A stretch of 64,000 nucleotides of DNA from Blastomyces gilchristii SLH14081 (lineage: Eukaryota; Ascomycota; Eurotiomycetes; Onygenales; Ajellomycetaceae), in assembly GCF_000003855.2 (NCBI RefSeq), contig NW_003101677.1, forward strand, positions 3,219,450 through 3,283,449. Direction: 5' to 3'. The notes under the pieces were generated by a model that saw only the letters and a list, made by a program, of their open reading frames with translations, was not told the origin of the DNA and searched no databases. How positions within the stretch are numbered: the stretch's first letter is position 1; each line of letters begins with the position of its first letter. This document shows positions 25,301-38,741 of this stretch, piece after piece. Made by a program: the position numbers and the translations under genes.

Positions 25301-28264
25301 AATCAGAAGAAAAAATAGGTTTATTTATTAATAACTATCAGATAAATTCACTGAAATAATATTTAACAGAGCTCTCTCAACTGTGAGATTATCATAACTC
25401 TGTGAGATTGTTGATAATTTCTGTCATTTCTATGTACATTTATCACTGAAAAGTTGAGGATTTGAGAAGAGTAGATATTAAGAGAATCAGATTTTGAAAG
25501 TAGAGTAATCTTATAAAGACTTCAGCAAGATTTTTCTGAGCAGAACTCAGAGTTAGCATTTGTATTAATGACACTGTTGAAATTGAGAATTTCTTAACTG
25601 ATAAAATCAGAAATTATACTCTGTATTACTTTTTCAGAGTTGAGAGATCTTCTGAAAGTAGACTTATCAGTGATGTATTCTTCAATAAACACAGAATTTA
25701 TATTAATGATTTGTAGTTTGTTCAGAAAATATTTGACTCTTCAGTTCAGAGTCTCATTATCAGAATAAATAAATTCATTTCAAAGTAACTGCATTTGTGA
25801 GATATATTCATTGCTGAATTAAAATCAATAAATTAATCAGTAATAGTAACAGTAATTGTATCAGTAGCTGATATTTTAATATCATCAGTGACTGACTTAT
25901 CAGACTTCTCTTGTGAATCATTTTCAGAAGTATTCTTCTCAGCAGCTGCTTTCAAAAGTCACTTAATATACTTAATATTATCAGCAGCATTCTCATTATA
26001 TGACTCTGTCTTTAGAGAATGTTAGTTTTTATGATAATAGAGATATTAAAAGTGATAAACTTACTGAGAATAGTAATGCTTCTTCACTGAGAGCATCATT
26101 GTCTGAATCACTGTCAGTGAAATCTTCATTTACAGTTTTCAGAAAAGAGAGACTCTGATATTGAAATTTCAATTGATTATCCCTGAATTCTTGTCTAGAG
26201 ACAGATAGTAGATAGTGTTTCAGATTTTACTTAAACAGATGCAACATTTTACTTTCTGATATAATTTGTAGAAAAAAGTTATGTAGTTGAAAAGATATGA
26301 ATGAAGTGAATAAGCAGTCTTGATAAAATAAAGAGATAAGATTGAATTACTGAAAAGAGATATATTAATAAAAGCTGCAATCAGTGACAATCTACATCAA
26401 TTTAATATTAAGAATCATGCTACTATATTTCTACAATTTGCTGAAATTTATATCAAAAATTTATCAGAGTGCTATCAAGATTCTGAAAATGAATATTGCT
26501 ATGAATTCTGTGCTACTAGATCTCTCTAAACTCTCATATCTAGTAGATTTAATAAGACAAATCACTGATTTCAAAAGAAATTTAATATTGACATATCTGA
26601 ATATAGAATGAATATAATGACAGCAATAATAAATATCAGTCAGATGAGGAGATGTCAAACTTATCACTGACATTAAGCAGTCTGCTAAAAAGGTGTTACT
26701 GAACTCAGTATTGAGAAGCAGAAATGTATGAGGAGGAAATTCAGCTGACAGAGCAGTGTCTGCATCTGAAGATAAAATTAATGTATTTTCTTTCTTTCAA
26801 CAAAGATAATTTAGATTGAATAATTGCAAGTGTGATAAAAACAAAAAATAAAACATTATACATCTTTTCATCCAGCAGAACAATGATGCTGGATGTGATT
26901 AAAATATGAAAGTCTCAAACTCTCAAAGAAATGAAGATAAGTAGTATTAGATTTTAGCAAATATATCAACTTTTTAGTGAAATATCTTAGAAGAATTTGA
27001 AACTTTTCAGTGCAATATTAAATTTTTTTTAATCAACTTAGCTAATGATTTATTAATATAGAATTATATTCAATGAAAGAAGATAAAGAGCAGAGAAAGT
27101 TCAGCAGTAATCAGATTGCATAACTGCTATAAAGAATTAATCATCTTTGAATACTTCTGTGATTCATTTGTCACTGAAAAGTTCTTTCTGATTTTTTACT
27201 GAGTGTGAGAAATTATTGACTTTGATCAATTCTCTGAGTGAGGACAATGATATATGAAACATAGATTTAATTATCATTGATTTAAAAAGCTGAAAACTGA
27301 TTCTGAAAATTAGAGATATATACAAATCTGACAACTCAGACTAAAATATTTAATAATACTAACATAAATAAAAACTTCACTGCAGTAATGTTATAATAGT
27401 AAAAAATCCTAATCTTTTGAGATCTTATGAGTAATGTTTCTGAATATTGATAAATAGTTAAAGATGACTTTGCAGAAGCAATTCAGAATATCTCAATAGT
27501 TACAAAAAGACATCTGATGAAAGATGTATGAGATGAGATATAACAAAAGATAAAATTTTGAGAAGCACTTTCAGTGAAAGACAGATCAGTGATGTAGAGA
27601 GTTTCAACACAACTTGTTTCTATTTCAATATATTTAGTTTTTCTAAAGTTATATATAAATTAGTTACTATATATTTTAATATACATAATTAGGATATATC
27701 TATCTTGATATTTACTAAGAAAGTTATTATATTCTCTATCTTGCAATTTATATAGTTATGACTGTGAAGAATTCACTGATTTCACTACATCAGAAAATCT
27801 TTTTATTCATCTTAAATTCCGTAAATATATTTCTGACAGCATGTTGAACACTTATTTCTAGTTAATAGAAATGATTTTATATTCAAAATAGCTGTAATTT
27901 ATTCAGTGATAGCCTGCGCAGAAAGTATTCATTCTGAAAATAAGATATGAATGAAATTAATCAGATGCACTGATTGCACTCAGAGATGAAATATGAAAGC
28001 ATTTGCATTCATTGCATGACAATCTGCAAAGATGAATTAACAATATATAAGAAGAATAACTTGTCATCTTCTTTCTCTTTCTTTCTTTCTTTCTTCTTCT
28101 CACAATAATATTACAATGTGAACATCAATTTTTCCTGTTCACTCAGCCCTTCTTATCTTTAGCAAGGTTAGTATTCTGCCAGTTACAATAGAAAGCTTTG
28201 CATATCAAAAGTTCTAATGTCAAGATATCTAACATGTATAGTATATCAAGAACATCAGTGATTC
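22355..28264. other. AT-rich decayed DNA, unassigned
   Basis: About 5.9 kb of heavily mutated DNA with no LTR, TIR or protein motif that could be matched to the families seen elsewhere in the window. A TTTC microsatellite lies at about 28073-28097. Two overlapping open stretches near 26384-26673 on opposite strands look like chance. One or more very old elements may be hidden here; a protein search that ignores stops would be needed to tell. Confidence 0.5.
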
Positions 28265-28690
28265 ATTATTTTATTCAACAGTAGCAGTAACAGTAACAAC
28301 AGCAGAAGTAATAGCAATAGCAGCAGCAGTAACAGTAACAACAGCAGCAGTAACAGCAGTAACAGCAGTAACAGCAGCAACAGCAGTAATATCAACAATA
28401 ACAATAACAACAGCATTCAAATAACTGGAGACACTCTCAAGTGTATGCGTGCAGCAGCAGCAAAAGCATAAGAGAAAAAGACAGCAAGCAGGCTGAATAC
28501 TCTCATCAAATCTAGCAAGTTAACAATGTGCAAGCACTGTGTCTTATATATTTTTCCTTATTATATTAAATCTGTTTATAACAAAGTTGAAGAAAGCATG
28601 AAGTTATGTTTAAACTGCAATTATGAAAAGTAAGATTGCATGATATACTCTGATGAATTCAAAGATAAAATTGAAAGCCTGGTCTGAATT
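28265..28690 (+). pseudogene. Ser/Asn-rich, double CxxC protein: segment 1 of a twice-interrupted frame
   Basis: In one plus-strand frame there is a Ser/Asn homopolymer-like stretch (AGC/AGT/AAC codons, about 28280-28410). Next comes a short Ala/Lys stretch, then MCKHC (28526) and, about 24 residues on, CLNCNYEK-stop-DC (to 28639). Stops at TAA 28631 and TGA 28685 fit CAA and CGA/TGG mutated by C-to-T or G-to-A. The segment ends exactly at the GAATT duplication of gypsy element 2 and continues in phase at 49497. Two CxxC half-knuckles followed by a coiled coil recall an abundant, poorly described ORF type of filamentous fungi, but the function is unknown. Confidence 0.7.
28278..28410 (+). repeat. 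AGC/AAC codon microsatellite
   Basis: Imperfect trinucleotide repeat of AGC, AGT and AAC units, coding poly-Ser/Asn in the frame of the interrupted protein. Confidence 0.85.
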
Positions 28691-28994
28691 TGTAAGAGGC
28701 CTACACTGAATAGATTGATATAATATATATAGATCTTATAATACAAAAGTGGAAAATGTTAGAGAAGGAAAAAGGAGAAAGTGTGAGAATCAGCAATTGA
28801 AGTAAATATTTATACATGTACAGAGTGAAGCTTCAGAGTGAAAGAATAGAAATTTCAGAGCAGAAGAATAGAAATTCTGTGAGTTTTTCAGCTGAGAATT
28901 GATAATTAAGAATGACTGAGAATTGAAGCTTTTGATAGAATCTATGAAATGTAATGAAATAATCTATATAATTGATCAGGTGCAGCCTGCTACA
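28691..28994 (-). repeat. gypsy element 2, 3' LTR (304 bp)
   Basis: Begins TGTAAGAGGCC and ends CTGCTACA. It is longer than the LTR of element 1 because of a short internal repeat around GAAAGAATAGAAATTTC. Confidence 0.9.
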
Positions 28995-30191
28995 TTAGCC
29001 TCTTCTTTTCAGAAGAGAGGTTATGTGTAGTTCTCATCAGTCAAGAGCTGCTGTTTCAGATAATACAGAGCTCAGAGTTCAGATCAGATAATTATAGCTG
29101 ACTCATTTCACAAAATATTATTAGCTGCAGCTGTGAAGTCTCTCATTAAAAATATCTTCAATCTCTCACTTAAGTTCATTATCTTCTTCTATGATTTCTG
29201 ACAGCTGTCAATCAGAAGTCAGTTAAGAAAGAAATGAATTAATAGTAGTACAGTGAAGTAAGCTTATATAAAAGATATTATAAATCTCTGATAATGTGTT
29301 AAGATAATAGTTATAACTGTCTAGAACTTCTATCACTTTATACTTAATATAATAGTAATTTTGTATACAAGATGAGTATGTGATCTGTATATTCTTAAGA
29401 TTCAATCACATAAGGTCTTCTATCTTATATTACTCAGCAGAGTCTCAGTGAACATTGATTCAGTTCTCTTAATCTTGTTTAATACTTGTTATGAAGACTT
29501 CTGCTCAGTCACAGATATCTCAGAGCTTTATTACTATATTATCAGTGATCTGAATTGAACTGTAGAGATTCAGTGTGAACTGTGTGATCTCTAGAAGATT
29601 CAACCCTTTCATGTAATAACTGTGTATAAGAAAGAATAAGCTTATATCTGTTAAGACAGTATCTCAGTTATTAATGACAATCTCTGCATGTAGAAGAAGA
29701 TCATGTTAATTATCTTATAAGTAATTGCAGAACTTATGAGAATAATTCTTTACAGTCTGAATTATCTCTTCTAATGCATTATCAGTCTCAGAGTGATAAG
29801 TAGTTGATAAACAGTATGTAATCTTAAGAACTTAACAGATTCTTGTTCAGAGAGTGCTTATAAATTGATAACTGTGATTTGATACTATAGATCTCAGCAA
29901 TTCATACATCTGATAGAATGAACTCTGTAAGAAGACTTCAGTGACTTGTTTAATATTTATCATATTATAAGATTTTAATATTACATTCTTACTGAATTGA
30001 TCAACAATGATCAGAACAGTTCTACAATTCTTACTCTTAGAGAGATTGACAGTGAAGTCAATTACTACATCTTATCAGATTCTATCAGTGATATCAAGTA
30101 ATTTTAGCAAGTCTTTTCTACAATTCTTTCATAAGATGATAGAGAAATAACACTTGCAGTTTTAAATAAAGTATCTGATACTGTTTAATAT
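28995..30191 (-). pseudogene. gypsy element 2 chromodomain and integrase end
   Basis: The minus-strand open piece at 29223-29405 begins MNLKNIQITYSS and carries YIKYKVIEVLDS, the same C-terminal polyprotein segment as in elements 1 and 3. The chromodomain follows at about 29045-29200. The segment stops at 30191 where element 3 is inserted, and resumes at 43615. Confidence 0.8.
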
Positions 30192-30529
30192 TGTAAGAGG
30201 TCTACGCCGAATAAATCGGGATAACATTTATAGGTCTTATATAACAAAGCGAAACATGTTAGAGAAGAAAAGAAAGAGAAAGTGTGAGAATCAGTGATTG
30301 AAGTGAATAATTATACATGTACATGATGAAGCTTCAGAATGGAAGAATAGAGACTCTGTATGCATAGTGAAGCTTTGAGATGAAAGAATAGAAATTTCAT
30401 GAGTTTTTCAGCTGAGAATTGACGACTGAAGATCAGAGCTTTCTAGCAGACTGAGAATTGAAGCTTTTGATGAAATCTATGAAGTGTAATAAAATAGTCT
30501 ATATCATTAAGCAGGAACAGCCTGTCACA
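30192..30529 (-). repeat. gypsy element 3, 3' LTR (338 bp)
   Basis: TGTAAGAGG to CTGTCACA. Longer than the other LTRs because the units around GAAGCTTCAGA...AGAATAGA and GACTGAGAATTGAAGCTTT are duplicated. Confidence 0.9.
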
Positions 30530-33500
30530 TTAGCCTCTTCTTTTCAGAGATGAGATTGTGCATAGTTCTTGTCAGTCAATAGCTGCTGTTTTGAATAATA
30601 CAGAGCTCAGAGTTCAGGTCAGGTGATTATAGCTGACTCATTTCACAAGATATTATTAGTCATAGCCGCGGGGTCTCTTATTAAGAATATCTTCAATCTC
30701 TTACTCAAGTTCATTGTCTTCTTCCACAATCTCTGATGACTGTCAATTGAAAGTCAGTTGAGAAGGGAACAGGTCAGTGACAGTATGATGAAGCAAGCTT
30801 GTATGAAAGACATTGTGAATCTCTGATAATGTCTTAAGACAGTAATTGCAACTGTCTAGAACTTCTATCACTTTATATTTGATATAATGATAATCCAGTG
30901 TATGAGATGAGTGTGTGATTTGTATATTCTTAAGATTCAATTACATCAGATCTTCTATCTCATATTACTCAGCAGAATCTTGATAAACATTAGTTCAATC
31001 TTCTTAATTCTGTTTAGTACTTGTCAAGAAGGCTTCTGTTCAGTTATGAGCTTCTCAGAGCTTTGTTACTATATTGTTAGCAATCTAGATCAGACTGTGA
31101 GAATTTAGTGTGAAATATATAATCTTTAGAAGATTCAATATCTTTATGTGATAACTGTATGTGAGAAAGAACAGACTTAGACCTGTTGAAATAGCATCTC
31201 AGTCATTGATAGTAACTTCAGTATGTAGAAGAAGATCATGTCAGTTATCTTATAAATAATTACAGAATATATGATGATAATTCTTCACTATCTAAATTAT
31301 TCACTCTGATACATCATCAATCTCAGAGGGATAGACAATTAACAAACAGAATATAATCTTGAGAACTTGACAGATTCTTATTCAGAGAGTGCTCATGAAT
31401 TAACAGTCTTGATTTGATATCATAGATCTCAGTAATTTATACATTTGATAGAATGAACTCTGTAGAAAGACTTCAGTGACTTATTCAGTATCTATCTTAC
31501 TATAAGATTTCAATATCACATCTTTACTCAATCAGTCAATAATGATTAGAATGTTCTTATAACTCTTACTCTCAGAGAGATTCACAGTGAAGTCAATTAT
31601 TACATCTTATCAGATTCTATCAGAAATATTAAGTGATTTTAGTAAATCTTTTCTATGATTCTTTTATGAGATGATAGAGAAGTAATGATTACAGTTTCAG
31701 ATAAAGTGTCTGATGCTGTTTGATATCTCTGATCAGTAGAATTCTTGAGAGATCATTTAATACAGTTGTTTATAACTCAGATATTCAGTTATATATGAAT
31801 TATACATCTCTTGCATTATTCAGATGTATAAGAGTTTGAAGTGAGAGACTCAGTGTTGTTCACAGAATTGTGAAGTGTTATTGTTATTAATTGAGTACTC
31901 TGAGATGTTGATTCTTATATGTAGTTGTGAGAGAAATCAGAGTACTTCTTGATATACTGCTTTAATAAGTGCTTGAAGAAGTTCATCAGTTCAGACTGTT
32001 ATATTGCCACATTTCATTCAGTGTAGATTCAGAAGAAGTTGAGATATGTGTAACTGTTCTAATTGAAGAAGTGTGTATAATGTTATGAGTTGTTTCATCT
32101 TGATCAACTAATATCTGCAGATTTAAGAGTCAGTGCTCTTAATTCATTCAGTGAGTATCTATTACATTAAATGACATATCTTGCTCTCATTGTAAGAGAG
32201 TATCTGTCATTGAGTTCTAGCTGTCAGAGCAGTAGTGTATTATGAAATGAAAATAGCTTAATAGCTCAGATCATTACATTTGTCATTTAATAAGCTTATA
32301 AGTGATAGTGAAGTGTTTAAGATTCTTATAATCTGTGATTATCTCAAATTTAGAGACACTTCAGAGTTCAGAGTCTTATTCTTCTAGACAGTGTACAATT
32401 GTAAGAAGTTTCTTATCATAGATGTCATAGTTGTATTCAGCAGAACTCAGTTTCTTGAACATGAAGATGTATAATTGTAAGACATCTTCATTATTATATT
32501 ACAATGTAGCTTTCTCTATAACATAGTCAGAGAAGTCAGCTTCAACAACTGTTTCACAATCAGAGTTAAATGTTATTAGCAGAGAAGTATTGATAAATAT
32601 CTTCTTTATCTATGTAAATGCAGCTTCAGCATTCACTGATCACTGAAATACTGAGTTCTTCTTAATAAGTTCTGTAAGTGATCTTGTGATATCTGAGAAG
32701 TTTTGTATAAATTACTGATAGAAGTTAACAAATTCAATAAAGCTTTATACATCTTTCACAGTGTATAAAGCTTCTCATTCAAGAATAGCAGAGACTTTTT
32801 CAGAATTCATTTGAATTCTCTTATCAGCTTCTATGATAAAACCTAGATATTTGATACTCTTGACTTCAAAATCACACTTATTAATATCTATTGATAGTTC
32901 TGCTTCTCATAATTATTATAATACTCTTTACATGTGTTCTTGATATTCTTTTCTGATCTTATCAGTGAAGATGAGAATGTTATTGAGATATATAGATATA
33001 AATTTATCAAGGAAATTCTGAAGTACTTAGTTAATATACTTCTGAAATGTACTGAGAGTATTAGTCAGTTTAAAGAGTATAACTACTTATTCAAAGAGCT
33101 CATAACATGTTCAGAATGCCATAAGTTATTTATCTTCTTCAGTGATACAGATCTTATGAAATACAGTAATAATATTCAGTTTTGTAAACTATTAAGCTTG
33201 TCTGATATGAGCTAGAGTTTCATTGATAAGAGATAAAAAATAGTAATTCTTCTTGATTAATCTGTTCAATTCTTGATAGTTCACACAGAATTGAAGTTCT
33301 TCACCTGATTTCTTTACAAAGACAATAGAACCTGCAGTGAAAGAGTTACTAACATGTATAAATCTCTTATTCAACAGATTATTGAGTGTCTTCTGAAGAA
33401 GAAGAAGTTCATCTTAAGACATATTATAAAGAGAGTCTCATAATGTCTGAGAATTCTTATTATTCTTCTTTTCTAACTTGATACTGTGATGAACTTCTAA

Positions 33501-34364
33501 GTCTCATAAGAGAAGTATAATTATAATATATTATCTTATTAGAGATATCTAGATATTCATGATATTATTAAGAGAGATTTGTATAAGAATCTGTTATTGT
33601 AGTATGAGATAACTTCTCTAGAGCTTTCTTGGTATTGATCAGACTGATGAAATAGATTGCTATATAATTCTGCTATCAGTGATCTTTTCAGTGACTTCTT
33701 TTTTAAAGCATTTTATAGATATTGACAGAGATCTGTGTCAGATTCATAGTTTTATAAATATTATCTTCATGAATTCTATCATTGTTAGAGAATATTAAGC
33801 TCCTGTTTCAAGTGTTTAATGAGATGTCTTGTTCAGATAGTCAGACAAGTTCTAACATAAGATTATAATTGAGATTATAAACTTCATATATATAGGTATC
33901 TTCATGTTGATGTTCTCTGATATCTATGTTTAACATCATCATGTAACAGATACAAATGTCTTTTAAATTATCAAATTCTGTGAGAAGTCAGGGTTTTAAT
34001 AGAAGAATACACTGCAGATTGTAATATCTTATAACTGAAGATTTAATCATTACATAATAACATAGATCACTCTCTATCATAGCTTTCATATTGTATATAT
34101 TATCTATCATAGTAGATATAAGAATCATATTCATTGTCATTTTCTCTTCAAATTATTATCATCTGCTCTCTTCAAGCTTCTGTTTATGAATTTGAATAGA
34201 AGTTAATCTTTTGCCTGTTTCATCAGAGTGTTCTCATAGTTATCTTTCAAATCCTTCTTTAATACAATATGATTGATGCCGACTGTCAGCATTGATCTCT
34301 CTTTTGAATGAGAAGACACATAGGCTGATCAGCAGTTGAAAGTAATATATTCTGATCAGTTACA
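30530..34364 (-). pseudogene. gypsy element 3 pol: protease-RT-RNase H-integrase-chromodomain
   Basis: The minus-strand open piece at 33192-33374 shows the reverse transcriptase N-terminal motif: FIHVSNS, IVFVKKSGEELQFCVNY, LNRLIKKNYYFLSLINETL. This corresponds to the conserved 'LFVKK.G..R.CVDYR.LN..T..N.YPLP.I.E.L' block. The C-terminal piece at 30743-30940 (MNLKNIQITHSS, YIKYKVIEVLDS, LSEIHNVFHTSLL) precedes the chromodomain (about 30580-30740). Many stops are present. At the right end the reading runs into a gag zinc-knuckle region, where the LINE is inserted. Confidence 0.85.
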
Positions 34365-34377
34365 ATTGATGTATATC
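34365..34377. repeat. LINE target-site duplication, left
   Basis: ATTGATGTATATC, repeated exactly at 42009-42021. It lies in the gag nucleocapsid region of gypsy element 3. Confidence 0.95.
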
Positions 34378-34749
34378 ATTATTATTATTATTATTCTTCA
34401 ATTATAGATGTATGCAGTCAGAGACTATGACATCTACCTGAGAACTTTTAGTTCTCAGGGTTTTTCCTATATCTGTAACATTAACTATTATACATTTATC
34501 AATTTCAGATATGCAAAATCAGAAAATTCCAGCCTAGAATACAAAAACTGTTTACAAATTGCAGTGTTTTAACATCTTCTGATACTTTGAAACCATTTGA
34601 CAATATCATGACAAAGGAAAAGAGAACACAGTCTTAAAGATAGACACATTAAATAGATAGACAGAAAGAAATTGAAAGAAAAAGATAAAGTAAAGAAAGA
34701 CTGTAACAAAACAAATTATTAAAAGATAGTATATAGCTGTTTTAACAGA
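34378..34749 (-). other. LINE 3' untranslated region and AAT tail
   Basis: Minus strand from the ORF2 stop to the tail. The last bases, TATAATTGAAGAATAATAAT, are shared in form with the SINE at 14468-14842 and with LINE copies 1 and 3. This terminal stretch is the probable recognition site for the LINE reverse transcriptase. Confidence 0.8.
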
Positions 34750-37700
34750 CTATATCTGGTTGATTTCCTCCTCTTCATATTCAGATAATTCTGAATTTAG
34801 TCATTTTCTTGTAGCTGCTTGAGTTTCTGATAGAAAGTCTATTAAGTATTTAATTCCTGTCTCATTTGAGAATAAGAATCTCATATTTAATTGATTTAGA
34901 TTATACTTCTCTTTCAATCTGGCTCTGAGACTATTGTATAATGCACAGTGCATTACAGTATACTCAGGATTCTCATTTATATTGCAGAATGAGCATTCTA
35001 TTGAGTCAAATCTATCATCAAATCTTTGTATATAAGATTTGAAATAGCCATGTCCTAGTTTCAGCTGTATTATAGATGAGAATATTTTCTTTTTACATTT
35101 AATTGAACAAGATTTCCACTTGGATTTTGTTTCAAATCTTGAATAATGTATACTCTTCTTTTGTTTCTGCCAGCTTTCATTTCACTTGTCTAAACAAGAT
35201 TCTTTTATTTTTCTCTTTATAAAAGACCAGGACATAATTTTTTGAATAAATCTGCTTAATTCTGCACCCTTTTTTGCAGCTGAATCAGCCAATTCATTGC
35301 CATGAATATTCATATGAGCAGGAATCCAGTGTAGATGAATTATCAGCTTTGATATTCTTCTCTTTTGAATTTTCAAAACAGAGTTTAAGATCAGTTCAAG
35401 ATTCATTTGATCATTATGAATCTGACTATTTCTAAGTCTTTTTAAAGCAGCTTGACTATCAGAGAATATTCATGCCTCTTTCAAATAATTTCCTCTTTTA
35501 TGAGATTTTATTTCAATGAGTCTGAAAGCTTTCACTATTGCAAATAGTTCAGCATCAAAGACTTCACATTCACAGCCTAGATTTCAGAAATCTGAGATAA
35601 AATTGATATTATCTTCAGTATAAGCAATGCCTACATCTAATCTATTCAAGTTCTCATTTTTTAAGTCATCTGAATAAATCAGAATAGAGTCTTTTATATT
35701 GATTGTAGAAATTCTCTGTAAATGCTGTTCATATTCTTTCTCTTTTAATAGTTCACTTATTTATAAGTCTATAAGAGATTCAAGCTTTTCTCTCCAGAGA
35801 GATAACTTCTCATGATCAACTTTTTCAACATTTAAAGAAGAAAATTAATTTTTAATCAGAGAGCATAGTCTGTACAGTTGAGAAGACATTTTCTTTGAAG
35901 AATTATTTTCATTTCAATCAAGAAATCTATTTCAATTCAGTTCATTTCCAGAGTTAATTGATGAAAATGAAGAAGAGACTCTTTCTCTGATTATATGATT
36001 TGAGCTCATCTTTACAACTCTCAGAGCATAGTTCATACAGGCCTTTTCAAATCTAATAGTAGAAGAAGGAATTGAAGCTTCAATTTCCATTGCTTTAATA
36101 GGAGATGATTTGAATGCTCTCAGAATTCTTCTCAAGACTCTGTTTTGCAGACTTTGAAAGAGTTCAGTGAAATTCTCTTGATTATTTCATCAAACTTAAA
36201 CTTCATAATCAGCTACTGATGTAATACAGGCTATATATAACTGTCTCATAGCCTGGAAGGATAGACCTCTCTCTGTATTTGATAGTCTGATTATGTTGTT
36301 CAATAGTCTTTCTGTCTTGACAGTTCTTTGTTAAATATGATATTTAAAATTCAACTTGAAGTGTAATCATACTTCTAATCATTTGACATTTACACTGAGT
36401 TTAATCTCTCTATTTAAAAGAGTTAGAGATAGTTCTTTCTCATTGAATCTAGAAAAGAAATGAATTAACTCAGTTTTATTCATATTAAATTGAATTTGAT
36501 TGATATCTGCTCTAACAAAGATTTCCTTTGCAGCTTCTTCAATTACTTTCAAATTCTCTTTGATAGTTTTTGAGCTGTAGACTAGACCAATATCATCCAC
36601 ATAACTTGAAGATCACACTATTCTCATATTTCTATTTTTGAATAGATATGCAGTGTATATTGTAAATAAAATGAGTGAGATTGAAGATTTCTGTAGTACT
36701 GCTATTTTTATCTCAGTCTTGTCTTATTTCATTTCATTAAAGAAGAGTTGTATAATTGTTTTAGATATAAAACAGTTAACTCATTTTATTAGAGAAAGTG
36801 GCAGTTTTAATATCTTCAATGTCTGAATTAACTTTGACTTTGAAACATGATCAAATGCTTCTTTTATATCAATAAAAACTGCAGTTGAGACCAGACTCTC
36901 ATACTTTGCTATTTGAATATCATGAACAACTGAGAGAACAGTGTCAATTGCAGAACACTGTTTTCTATCTCTCATTTGTTCACTGAATAAAAGAGAATCA
37001 TCTATAGAGCTTATAAAACATAGTTAAGTAGCTATTATCTTTTCTAAAACCTTTTCTAGGCAGTTCAATAGAGATATTACTCTATATGACTTAGGAATTG
37101 AAGTTTCTCTATTAGGTTTTACAAGAATCACTTCAGTGGCTTCTCTCCAGCATTCAGAATAATATTCATTTTTCAAGAGATTGAAAAAGAGCTCAAAATA
37201 TTCATTCTTTAAGTAGGAATATGTATTTTAAATAATCAAGTGATTAATTGAATCAGGACCTGCAGCAGTTTTAATAGAACTTGAGAGAATAGCTAACTCT
37301 AATTCATCTTATGTAAGATCAGGGCATTCCCAGTCATTTTCATCAATGTAGTTGAGAAGTGATATATTCTCTTCCTCTGAGTCTGAATCTGAATCTGGTG
37401 AGTTCTGAAAGAGAATTCTCATGAAAGCTTGATATTTTTCCTCAAAAGAGTTTGCTGTATATGATTCATTCTGAAACTCATATTCTAAGACTGGAAGTTT
37501 TGCTACACTTCTTGTTTTAGTATAGTTAAAAGCTTTAAAAACTTCCTTCTCTTGTGCTTCTTCAAGAAATTTATTTCAGCAGTCTGTTTTAGCTCTTTTA
37601 ATATCTGAAAAATATTCATTTCTGACAGCTTTGAACTCTTCATCAGATATTACATCATTCTTTCAATCTCTTCTAGCAGTAGCTAATTCTTTCCTTTTAG

Positions 37701-38712
37701 ATGAGATATTCTTATTTTATCAAGGTTTTGAATACTCAGAAGATTTTCTCTTTGAAATATTATCTCTAACACTTGTTAGAATAATAGATGTAATAAGCTT
37801 CACTCTATTCTTAAGTATTTCATTTGAGATATCTTGATCAGAATTTCAATATAGCTCATTCTGTCTTTCAGATTTTAATAGTTTTATGCTTTGTTCAACT
37901 GCTTTTCAATCAGCCTTTTCAAAGTTATACTGATCAGAGAGAAGAGGATTTTCACTCATTTATTTTTCACTCAGTTCAATATCAAATTGAATAATCTCAT
38001 GATCTGATTCTGATGTCTCATTTGAATCAATAAATCAGTTTACAAGTCTTCTTTTCATTAGATTTTATGATATAAAGATTAGATCTATAATAGACTTCTG
38101 TTTCATATCTTTTCTAAAGAATGTTTATTGATCAGACTTATTAATCAAATCTATTGAATGCTCAAAGGTTTATTTAATCAGATTATCAGCTCTCACTGCT
38201 CTCTTGCATTCTGAATTTCATCAGAGATGATGTGTATTGAAATCTTCTGCAATTATAGAGTTTCTTGATAAAGTTATGTTCAGAAATCCTCTATCAATTG
38301 TTCAGATATTGTTATTTTTCTTCAATGATTTTTCATTATAGATATTTATGAGCTGTATAGTATCAAACTCATTTTCTTTATCTATAATATCACCCACCAG
38401 AATATCAGGGTCAGACATGATATCAAATCTTAGATTAAATTGATATCTTGATCTCTTTCTTTCATAGATCACTACTCTTGACTTTATCTCAGACTTTTAA
38501 GATAGAAAGCAGTAGTAGCTTGAATGAGAAATAATGTAATTTTACTCAGCATCAAAATTCAGTTCCTGAAGTAGTATAAAATCAACTTTTTATTCAAATG
38601 CAATTTGAAGACAAGAATAAATACAATTTGAGTTTCTATTCACATTATTTTGAATAAATGTGATTTTTGAAGAGTTTTTAAACTTTTTTTGTTGTTTTTG
38701 TTGTATATTCAT
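34750..38712 (-). pseudogene. LINE ORF2: endonuclease, reverse transcriptase, RNase H
   Basis: 1320 codons in one phase, beginning MNIQQKQQKK. N-terminal apurinic-type endonuclease: ITFIQNNVNR, then VDFILLQEL (LQEP-like), near 38550-38690. Reverse transcriptase: the palm word FIDIKEAFDHVSKSKL (about 36830-36880), and MDDIG with FNMNKTEL (36379-36600), where the active-site box is expected. RNase H: IIHLHWIPAHMNIHGNELAD (about 35290-35350). A C-terminal Cys-containing tail ends EEEINQI. Endonuclease plus C-terminal RNase H places it with the Tad/I group common in ascomycetes. Several in-frame stops make it inactive. The ORF2 tails of copies 1 and 3 are closely related. Confidence 0.9.
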
Positions 38713-38741
38713 ACTAAAAGAGAGTAGAGATAGAGTAGAAT

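Noticed and set aside
28278..28410. CRISPR-like or satellite array
   Set aside because: It is an imperfect Ser/Asn codon repeat without spacers, in frame with a protein.
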